From: Actinomycetota bacterium
GTDB lineage: Bacteria; Actinomycetota; Thermoleophilia; Solirubrobacterales; 70-9
Assembly: GCA_005884985.1 (NCBI GenBank)
Contig: VAYK01000010.1
Span: 1 to 15,711, forward strand
DNA length: 15,711 nucleotides
Direction of reading: 5' to 3'
The notes under the pieces are model-generated. The model had not been told where the DNA came from, searched no databases, and was given only the letters and a program-made list of their open reading frames with translations. Numbering within the stretch: position 1 is the first letter of the stretch; each line of letters starts with the position of its first letter. A program made the translations under genes and the position numbers. Shown here piece after piece: positions 10,210-15,711 of the stretch.

Positions 10210-10537
10210 CGGGAGGGGCGCTTGCCCCGGCGCGGGCCGAGCGTTCGGCCAGACGTGTGGTCAATCGCTCGTCGTAGGTCTCCACCGGTACGTCGAGGAT
10301 CACGGCCAGAGCGTCGCGAAACGCCCGCGCCTCGGTTGCCTGGGGTCCCTCGGACCCGCTGAGCGAAACCGGCAGTCCCACGATCACTAGTTCCGCCTCA
10401 TGCTCCGCCGCCAGCTCCGCGACCGCTCGCGGCTCGGGCGGCTCGATGACTCCCACAGGACGCGCGATCGTACCGGTGGGGTCCGAGACCGCGCACCCGG
10501 CGCGCGCGGACCCGTGGTCGATTGCCAGGATGCGCAT
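9623..10537 (-). CDS. ruvX: RuvX/YqgF family putative pre-16S rRNA nuclease, lacking its normal stop
   Basis: RNase H-like protein of the YqgF family, implicated in 16S rRNA 5'-end maturation. The conserved domain is residues 1-125 (10537 to about 10163): AIDHGSARAG with Asp7, VGLPVSLSG (53-61), ETYDERLTT (86-94) with Glu86 and Asp89, and PPDALAAAHLLESYL (108-122) with Asp110. Family members end around here. In this sequence the frame has no stop until 9623, adding about 179 low-complexity Arg/Pro/Gly-rich residues that are simply mltG read in another frame. I take the extension as spurious or as a sign of a lost stop codon near 10160. The start lies 16 nt after the alaS stop. The ruvX identity is firm; the end coordinate is only where the frame closes. 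Confidence 0.8.
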   Translation of the reverse strand: MRILAIDHGSARAGCAVSDPTGTIARPVGVIEPPEPRAVAELAAEHEAELVIVGLPVSLSGSEGPQATEARAFRDALAVILDVPVETYDERLTTRLAERSARAGASAPPDALAAAHLLESYLRARERPRARAASSRARDPQARGRRAAPPEPGCGRRSRQRLARGGCPAAGSTAIGVIATAASAAPPTALAKGRLLAPAAVCRGRPGGGGRGRRPDRGGDPPQLERRRGHGRDPGQTGADDHDPRGIRPARGRRHRHQGRPARGLSEGEPELQALRPRQVRGAEPADPRGLPVPWPLSSRTLRR

Positions 10538-10553
10538 TGGTTGGGCAAACAGG

Positions 10554-13115
10554 CTACGCGCCGAGGCCGCGCCTGATCGCTTCCCGGGCCACGCGCAGCG
10601 CCTCCTCCAGCCGACTCGGGTCCCTACCTCCCGCTTGCGCGACGGTGTCACGGCCCCCTCCCCCGCCGCCGACCACCGCGGCCGCTTCCCGGACCACGTC
10701 CGCCGCCGAGAGCCCCCGCTGGACGGCGCTGTCGGTGAAGCTGGCAACCAGGGCTACCTTGCCATCCTCGGCCCCACCGAGCACGACCGCGGCGTCGCCC
10801 AGCCGCGCCTTGATCCGATCGGCCAGGTCGAGCAGGGCGCCCTGATCGGCCCCCTGCCCTCGACTCACCACGACCCTGAGGCCGGCGATCTCCTCGCCCT
10901 CGTCGCCGAGCCGGTCCGCCTGCTCCTTTGCCTGACGGGCGTCGATCTCGGCCTTGACCTTCTCCAGCCGCGCCAGCCGGTCGGCGGCCCGCCGGGCCGC
11001 GCCGAGCGGGTCGCGGGCGGGGCCCGTGAGTGCCTCGACTCGGCGCACGTTGGCGGCGCTCGAGCCCTCGGAGACGATCGCGAAGATCCCGATCTCGGCC
11101 GTGTTGGCCACGTGGGTCCCTCCGCAGAGCTCACGCGAGACGTCGTCGACCTCGACCACCCGCACCCAGTCGCCGTACTTTTCGCCGAACAGCGCCATCG
11201 CGCCGAGCGCCTCCGCCTCGGCGCGCTCCATGTGCATCGCCCGCACGGGACGGCTTGCCTTGATCCAATCGATTACCCGATCCTCGATCCCGCGTAGCTC
11301 GTCGTCGGTCAGCGGCGCGCCGTGGGTGAAGTCGAAGCGCAGCTTGTCGGGGCGGACCGCCGAGCCCGCCTGGCGGACGTGGGTCCCCTGACGCTCGCGA
11401 AGCGCCGCGTGAAGGAGATGGGTCGCCGTGTGGTTTCGCATCGTCGCGTGGCGGGTCGCGCGCTCGACCTCGGCCTCCACCCGTGTGCCGGGGGCGGGAA
11501 CCGGCCCGTCCACGCGGATCACCTGGTCATCGCCGACGCGATACACGTCGGCGACCCGCGCTCCCTGTCCGTCCCAGCGGATCACGCCGGAGTCGGAGAC
11601 CTGGCCGCCGCCCTCGGGGTAGAAGGGGCTCTCCTCGAGCTTGGCCAGGACCGCGGCACGTTTGCCGTTCCCGGCCAGCTCCTCGGCGGCGATCACGGCG
11701 GTCTCGGCATGGAGCGTCTCGTACCCGACGAACGTGGACGCCGGCGCCGTCGAGGCGAACGCGATCACGGCCTCGTGATGGTCCGGCCTCGAGATCTCCG
11801 CGCCGCTTCGCGCCCGCAGGCGCTGCTTCTCCATCAGTGCCTCGAAGCCGGAGTCGTCGACCGACAGCCCCTCCTCTGCCAATAGCTCCTTGGTCAGGTC
11901 GTACGGGAAGCCGTAGGTGTCGTGGAGCTTGAAGGCGTCCGCCGCGTCCACCCACGACGTCCCCTGATCCTTCGCCTCGGAGACGAGCCGGGCGAGGAGC
12001 TCGGTGCCGCGGTCGAGCGTGCGTCCGAACGCAACCTCCTCGTCTCCCACCCAGCGAATGATCGTCTCACGGTGCTCGGCGAGCTCGGGATAGGCATCCG
12101 CCATCATCTCGACCGTCCGTTCGGCGAACCGCTCCAGCCAGGCCGACTCGAGCCCGAGGACGCGGCCCTGTTGGATCGCGCGGCGCATTACCCGCCGCAG
12201 GACGTAGCCCCGCTCCTCGTTGGAGGGCACCACTCCGTCAGCGATCAGGAAGGTCATGCCCCGGGTGTGGTCGGCGATGATCCGCATTGCCCGGGTGGTC
12301 GCGGGGTCGTGGTCGTAGGAGCGTCCGGACAGCTCCTCGGCCAGGTCGATCAGGGGCCGGAGCGCATCGGTCTCGAACACCGATCCGACCCCTTGCAGGA
12401 TCGTCGCCATCCGCTCCAGGCCCATGCCGGTGTCGATGTTGTTCTTGGGCAGCGGGCTCAGCGAGCCATCCTCGTGAAGCTCGTAGCTCATGAACACGTG
12501 GTTCCAGTACTCGAGGAAGCGATCCGTGTCGTCGCCAGGCCGATCGTCGGGACCCCCGAACTCGAGGCCGCGATCCAGGTACATCTCCGCGCAGGGCCCG
12601 CACGGGCCCGTCACCCCGGCCTGCCAGAAGTTCTCCGCGCGCGGCAGCAGCACGATCCGCTCCTCGGGCACCCCGCGGGCCTTCCAGATCCCGATCGCCT
12701 CCTCATCCGGGCCGAGGCCGAGCTCCTCGTCGCCCCCGAACACGGTCACCCAGATCTGGTTGGGATCGAGGCCGAATACCTCGATCGAGAGCTCCAGGCC
12801 CCAGGTGATCGACTCGTCCTTGAAGTAATCGCCGAAGCTCCAGTTCCCGAGCATCTCGAAGAACGTGAGGTGTCGGCGCGTGTTGCCCACCTCCTCGATG
12901 TCCGGGGTGCGGAAGCACTTCTGGCAGGAGGCCAGGCGTTGGTTGGGCGGCGTCTCGTCGCCGCGAAAATAGGGCTTGAAGGGCTGCATGCCCGCGATCG
13001 TCAGCAGGGTCGAGGTGTCCTCGGGCGCGGGGATGAGCGACGCCGAGGGCATCCGCAGGTGCCCTCGCTCCTCGAAGAAGGACAGGTAGGCCTCACGAAG
13101 CTCGCTGGACTTCAC
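10554..13115 (-). CDS. alaS: Alanine--tRNA ligase
   Basis: Charges tRNA-Ala and edits mischarged Ser/Gly. The 853 aa are full length for the family. The catalytic class II domain shows RHLTFFEMLGNWSFGDYFK (81-99) as motif 2 region, TGPCGPCAEM (169-178), NIDTGMGLERM (226-236) and ERGYVLRRVMRRA (301-313). The editing domain has the zinc ligands His562 and His566 (HTATHLLH), Cys664 and His668 (CGGTH). A coiled-coil stretch (about 705-740) leads to a C-Ala domain ending in a Gly-rich run with RDTVAQAGGRD (822-832). The start is GTG; the ATG 5 nt upstream is out of frame. It lies 15 nt after mnmA and 16 nt before ruvX, so it belongs to the same transcription unit. Confidence 0.98.
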   Translation of the reverse strand: MKSSELREAYLSFFEERGHLRMPSASLIPAPEDTSTLLTIAGMQPFKPYFRGDETPPNQRLASCQKCFRTPDIEEVGNTRRHLTFFEMLGNWSFGDYFKDESITWGLELSIEVFGLDPNQIWVTVFGGDEELGLGPDEEAIGIWKARGVPEERIVLLPRAENFWQAGVTGPCGPCAEMYLDRGLEFGGPDDRPGDDTDRFLEYWNHVFMSYELHEDGSLSPLPKNNIDTGMGLERMATILQGVGSVFETDALRPLIDLAEELSGRSYDHDPATTRAMRIIADHTRGMTFLIADGVVPSNEERGYVLRRVMRRAIQQGRVLGLESAWLERFAERTVEMMADAYPELAEHRETIIRWVGDEEVAFGRTLDRGTELLARLVSEAKDQGTSWVDAADAFKLHDTYGFPYDLTKELLAEEGLSVDDSGFEALMEKQRLRARSGAEISRPDHHEAVIAFASTAPASTFVGYETLHAETAVIAAEELAGNGKRAAVLAKLEESPFYPEGGGQVSDSGVIRWDGQGARVADVYRVGDDQVIRVDGPVPAPGTRVEAEVERATRHATMRNHTATHLLHAALRERQGTHVRQAGSAVRPDKLRFDFTHGAPLTDDELRGIEDRVIDWIKASRPVRAMHMERAEAEALGAMALFGEKYGDWVRVVEVDDVSRELCGGTHVANTAEIGIFAIVSEGSSAANVRRVEALTGPARDPLGAARRAADRLARLEKVKAEIDARQAKEQADRLGDEGEEIAGLRVVVSRGQGADQGALLDLADRIKARLGDAAVVLGGAEDGKVALVASFTDSAVQRGLSAADVVREAAAVVGGGGGGRDTVAQAGGRDPSRLEEALRVAREAIRRGLGA

Positions 13116-13130
13116 GGCATCCAGGTAAGT

Positions 13131-14576
13131 CTAGGCGGCGATCGTCGCATGGCCGACGACGAAGTCGCCGTCCATCAGGCACGCGGTCTGCCCGGGGGCG
13201 ACGCTGTACGCCGGCTCGGCAAGGTCCAGCCACAGCTCCCGGTGGCGGCCGGCGGCGCCCTCGACCGCGCAGCCGATCGGGCGCGAGCGGTAGCGCAGCC
13301 TGACGCGGTCGACGCGGTCGCCATCACGAACCAGCACCGCGTCGCGAACGTGCACGCGCTGGGTGGCCAGCTCCTCCCGGGATCCGACCACGACTCGGTT
13401 CGCGGCCGCGTCGGTCGCGAGGACGTAGCGCGGCTCGGCGGCCGCGAGGCGGAGGCCGCGTCGCTGGCCGACGGTGAAGTTGTGGTGGCCCGGATGACGG
13501 CCGACGACCCGTCCGGAGCGGTCGAGGATCTCGCCGGGTCGCTCGCCGAGCCGAGCATGGCGGGCGAGGAAGGAGCGCTTGCCCTCGCCGGCGAGGAAGC
13601 AGAGATCCTGGCTCTCGCGCTTGGTCGCCACCGGGAGGCCGGCGCGGGCAGCCAGCTCGCGCACCCGGGGCTTGGTCAGGCCGGCGAGGGGGAAGCGAAC
13701 CCCGGCGAGCGACTCCGGCCGCAGCGCAGACAGCATGTACGTCTGGTCCTTGGCCGCATCGGCCGGCGCGGCCAGCAGCGGCCCGGCGCCGTCGTCGACG
13801 ACGCGAGCGTAGTGGCCAGTGGCGAGCGCGGACGCCCCCACCCGCCGCGCGAGGGCGAGCATCGCGTCGATCCGCACCTCCCCGTTGCAGACCACGCACG
13901 GGTTCGGCGTTCGCCCCGCCTCGTGCCCGCCTAGGAAGCCCTCGACAACCGTGGTGCGAAACGAGTCCTCCAGGTCGAGAGTCAGGTGCGCAAGCCCGAG
14001 CCCGTGCGCGAGCGCCCGGGCGCCGACGACCGCCTCGGGCGAACAGCAGCTTCGGGCGCCGTCGGTGTGCCGGTCGGCCCACAGCTTCAGGGTCACCGCG
14101 ACCACGTCGGCGCCCCGCCGGCGCTCGAGCAGCGCCGCGACGGCCGAGTCGACGCCGCCGCTCACCGCCACCAGGACGCGGTCTCCGCTCGCCGGCGGGT
14201 CCGCAAGGCGCTCGCCCGACGAGGCGGCCGCGCCGAGCGCGCGGTGGAGCGCATCCGCGGCCAGCTCCGCGGCGTGATGACCCTGCGGCGAGAGCCCGCC
14301 CAGCTCGGCGGAGATCTCCGCTGGCCCGATTCGCGCCACCTCCAGCAGGCCGGCGCCCTCAGCCGCATCGGCGACCACCGCGCCTGCCGCGACCGCCGCC
14401 GCGCAGCCCTCGGCGTCGAAGCGCGCCGCGGCGATGCGACCTCCCTCGACCGCGAGCGAGACGCGAACCAGGTCGCCGCACGGGGCTCCCCCGGCGGCGC
14501 CGCTGAAGGCGCCGTGGGGCGCCGGCCCGCGCCGCGAATCGTCGCTCAGGTAGTGCTCGAACGCCTCGAAGCTCAT
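13131..14576 (-). CDS. mnmA: IscU/NifU-like domain fused to tRNA 2-thiouridylase MnmA
   Basis: Thiolates U34 of tRNA-Lys/Glu/Gln using activated sulfur. 481 aa from the ATG at 14576. An upstream in-frame ATG (14696) would translate through a hairpin and non-conserved sequence, so it is not used here. Residues 1-118 resemble the Fe-S scaffold IscU/NifU: GAPCGD (31-35) with Cys33 and Asp35, Cys58 in FDAEGCAAAV, and HAAELAADAL (101-110), where the third scaffold Cys is Ala102 after the conserved His. From residue 130 it is MnmA: PP-loop SGGVDS (139-144), RSCCSPEAV (175-183), TPNPCVVCN (223-231) with Cys227 and Cys230, TGHYARV (253-259), and ESQDLCFL (321-328) with Cys326, then HNFTVGQRRGL and the C-terminal beta domain. 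Full MnmA length follows the fusion. First gene of the housekeeping run. Confidence 0.93.
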   Translation of the reverse strand: MSFEAFEHYLSDDSRRGPAPHGAFSGAAGGAPCGDLVRVSLAVEGGRIAAARFDAEGCAAAVAAGAVVADAAEGAGLLEVARIGPAEISAELGGLSPQGHHAAELAADALHRALGAAASSGERLADPPASGDRVLVAVSGGVDSAVAALLERRRGADVVAVTLKLWADRHTDGARSCCSPEAVVGARALAHGLGLAHLTLDLEDSFRTTVVEGFLGGHEAGRTPNPCVVCNGEVRIDAMLALARRVGASALATGHYARVVDDGAGPLLAAPADAAKDQTYMLSALRPESLAGVRFPLAGLTKPRVRELAARAGLPVATKRESQDLCFLAGEGKRSFLARHARLGERPGEILDRSGRVVGRHPGHHNFTVGQRRGLRLAAAEPRYVLATDAAANRVVVGSREELATQRVHVRDAVLVRDGDRVDRVRLRYRSRPIGCAVEGAAGRHRELWLDLAEPAYSVAPGQTACLMDGDFVVGHATIAA

Positions 14577-14628
14577 CGTCGTGCCCCGAGCGTAGCTATC
14601 CGCGCATTCAACGGACGTGCCTGACGTG

Positions 14629-14662
14629 ATCCCGCCGGGCCGATCGAATCCCGCTGGGCCGA
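14629..14662. repeat. Pair of 15-nt direct repeats upstream of mnmA
   Basis: ATCCCGCYGGGCCGA occurs at 14629-14643 and 14648-14662, differing at one base (C/T). The copies start 19 nt apart, about two helical turns, and the nearer one is 53 nt upstream of the mnmA start. Each copy has internal dyad character (CCCGC/GCGGG-like). It could be an operator or a chance GC-rich repeat; the second copy overlaps the inverted repeat next to it. Confidence 0.5.
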
Positions 14663-14695
14663 ATTTGCAGCCCATAGGCGGTGAAATTCGGCCCA
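14655..14695 (-). terminator. Perfect 12-bp inverted repeat, possible terminator of the upstream gene
   Basis: TGGGCCGAATTT (14655-14666) and AAATTCGGCCCA (14684-14695) are exact reverse complements separated by 17 nt. On the minus strand the hairpin begins 21 nt past the stop of the thioredoxin-like gene and ends 78 nt before mnmA. There is no T tract, but T-less hairpin terminators are accepted for actinomycetes. A regulatory or dispersed palindromic element is the alternative. Confidence 0.5.
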
Positions 14696-14713
14696 CCTCG
14701 GACTGTGGGATCG

Positions 14714-14729
14714 CTACTACGGGTAGTAG
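14714..14729. repeat. 7-bp palindrome over the stop codon of the membrane-anchored gene
   Basis: CTACTAC and GTAGTAG separated by GG. It covers the last codons (Tyr-Tyr-Pro) and the TAG stop of the minus-strand gene. The loop is too short for a full 7-bp hairpin, so if meaningful it would be a DNA-binding site or part of the termination region. It may simply follow from the codons used. Confidence 0.3.
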
Positions 14730-15388
14730 GGAAGGTTGCTCGGGCCCTTGTAGAGCGCGTTGCGGATCGCCTGGTCGACGCTGTCCGGGCCCCGGAAGCC
14801 GTAGCTGACGCTCGCCGTCGGCGTGCCGTGCGTGAGGTGTCGCGGCCGCAGCACGATCAGCGCCGGAACGCGGTTCACGTCCACGCCCTCAGTGATTCGC
14901 GCGTAACGGGCGATGTGGGCGGCGTGGGTCACGAACACCGCTAGGTCGCTGCGGCCGCGAAGCCGCTCGACGCTGGCCCGCACCGCCGCGTCATCGATCC
15001 CGCGGCCCCTGAACACGAACAGGACCACCGCCTTGTCGTCCGCGTAGGCCTTGACCACCGGCGCGGGAAGCCCGGGCCCGACCACGAACTCTCCGACGCC
15101 AGCGCCGGTCGCCGAGCCGGCGGGCGGCACGGTCGTGGGCGGCACGGCAGTGGAGCCGGTGGCAGGCGGAGTCGTTCCGGCCGCGGAGCTCGAGGCCGTC
15201 GAGGCGCCGGTGCTGTCCGTCGGCGCCGGCGCGACCGGGGCGCCGGAGGTGGTCGCCGAGGTTGCGGAGGAGTCGCTGCCGCCGCTCTTGTGGGCCACCC
15301 GGGTCAGGAGCAGGAAGGCGACGATCACCGCTAGCAGACCGAGCACCGCCATCTGCGCGACGGGGTTGTCGTTCAGGACCTTTCTCAC
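14717..15388 (-). CDS. Membrane-anchored protein with thioredoxin-like domain lacking CXXC
   Basis: 224 aa from a GTG at 15388; a longer reading from 15535 adds non-conserved sequence and is rejected. Residues 12-29 are one membrane helix. Residues about 32-97 are a Ser/Thr/Ala/Pro-rich linker suited to crossing the cell wall. Residues about 104-214 have thioredoxin-fold character: a strand AVVLFVFRG (120-128), helix DDAAVRASVERL, strand LAVFVTH, NRVPALIVLRP (172-182) with a probable cis-Pro at 175, and a final strand and helix (VSYGFRGPDSVDQAI). No Cys is present after the chosen start, so it cannot act as a disulfide reductase; a binding or scaffold role outside the membrane is more likely. 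No named family recognised. It lies 140 nt upstream of mnmA on the same strand. Confidence 0.72.
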   Translation of the reverse strand: MRKVLNDNPVAQMAVLGLLAVIVAFLLLTRVAHKSGGSDSSATSATTSGAPVAPAPTDSTGASTASSSAAGTTPPATGSTAVPPTTVPPAGSATGAGVGEFVVGPGLPAPVVKAYADDKAVVLFVFRGRGIDDAAVRASVERLRGRSDLAVFVTHAAHIARYARITEGVDVNRVPALIVLRPRHLTHGTPTASVSYGFRGPDSVDQAIRNALYKGPSNLPYYP

Positions 15389-15394
15389 GACATG

Positions 15395-15400
15395 CCCCCC
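15395..15400 (-). promoter_or_regulatory. Ribosome binding site that decides the GTG start
   Basis: On the minus strand GGGGGG stands 6 nt before the GTG at 15388. It supports that start over the longer in-frame ATG at 15535. The nearby ATG (15394) is in another frame and stops after two codons. Confidence 0.5.
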
Positions 15401-15640
15401 GCCGCAAGCCGCCGTGGCCGAGCCGCAAAGAACGCAGGCCCCAACTTGCCGACGCCGCTCGGCTTGAGAACCCTTCTCAGAAGGTGGGCGTCTACCGGCG
15501 AGCCCAAAAGTGGCCCGCCGGAAATCGACCCCCAAGCCGATTGTGCTGGCTCACAATTGGAGCGGCTATCGAACAAGCTCGAGCCTTGAGTGACCATACC
15601 TGTCACCAAGATGGTTCGACACGGGTCCGCGAAAGCTTGA

Positions 15641-15691
15641 GGACGCCGGCCACGGCCGGACGCCGGGCTGCGTCCGCGCGGCCGGACGCCG
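15641..15691. repeat. Short GC-rich direct repeats at the window edge
   Basis: GGCCGGACGCCG occurs exactly at 15654-15665 and 15680-15691 (26-nt period). Its core GGACGCCG also occurs at 15641. The sequence continues past the window, so it may be the edge of a larger repeat, an element end or simple GC-rich intergenic DNA. Confidence 0.45.
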
Positions 15692-15711
15692 CGTTTGCGG
15701 CTACTCGGCCG

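Larger units (their letters stand above)
15389..15711. other. Intergenic stretch, no gene recognised
   Basis: About 323 nt with weaker third-position G/C bias than the neighbouring genes. A 65-codon plus-strand reading (15392-15589) looks protein-like only near its end and has mixed codon use; I do not call it. The stretch probably holds the promoter of the membrane-anchored gene, but no -35/-10 pair is convincing. A small palindrome CCTTCT-C-AGAAGG lies near 15473-15485. Confidence 0.5.

Noticed and set aside
10538..10747. Extended ruvX start inside alaS
   Set aside because: The RuvX fold begins exactly at the ATG at 10537 (AIDHGS motif); upstream residues are alaS read in another frame.
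11922..13934. Long plus-strand open frame opposite alaS and mnmA (670 codons)
   Set aside because: Same pattern of antisense shadow; both sense genes have catalytic motifs along their length.
14577..14696. Extended mnmA start at the upstream in-frame ATG (14696)
   Set aside because: It would add 40 non-conserved residues translated through the 12-bp inverted repeat and direct repeats; the ATG at 14576 directly begins the scaffold-like domain.
15392..15589. Small plus-strand gene at the right end (65 codons)
   Set aside because: No clear ribosome binding site, no recognised family, codon use lacks the strong G/C third-position bias of the real genes; it overlaps the probable upstream region of the minus-strand gene.

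Overview
The window reads as a chromosomal segment of a very GC-rich actinomycete-type bacterium. The best guess is class Thermoleophilia (Solirubrobacterales or a relative). This rests on composition, on a type IV pilus cluster with both PilB and PilT sitting directly behind aroE, and on an MnmA carrying an N-terminal IscU/NifU-like domain. The placement is inference; no rRNA or other phylogenetic marker is present. No tRNA, rRNA, CRISPR array, transposase or phage gene was seen.

Layout, in transcription order on the minus strand (right to left). 15711-15389 is a gene-free stretch with short GC-rich repeats at its outer edge. 15388-14717 encodes a small membrane-anchored protein with a thioredoxin-like domain. 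14716-14577 is a 140-nt intergenic region with a 12-bp perfect inverted repeat and a pair of 15-nt direct repeats. There follows a tight housekeeping run: mnmA (fused to a scaffold-like domain), alaS, ruvX, mltG, aroE. The gaps are 15 and 16 nt or overlaps, and aroE overlaps the start of pilB. pilT and the 3'-truncated pilC complete the pilus genes at the left edge.

Between pilB and pilT lies an insert of about 4.2 kb. It holds cbs (minus), a metB-type transsulfuration gene (the only plus-strand gene, convergent with cbs, 6 nt between stop codons) and an exported clan-A-like glycoside hydrolase (minus). cbs and metB together suggest cysteine/homocysteine interconversion. PilB (extension ATPase), PilT (retraction ATPase) and PilC (inner-membrane platform) suggest a retractile type IV pilus.

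The clearest anomaly is the ruvX-mltG region. mltG is split over two frames at about 9655 and lacks roughly 17-20 conserved residues there. ruvX has no stop after its conserved domain and reads on out of frame through mltG. This is either real gene decay or assembly error. The other point of interest is the scaffold-MnmA fusion, which keeps two of the three classical IscU cysteines and has Ala at the third. I see no clear evidence of a wholly new defence or mobile system here.
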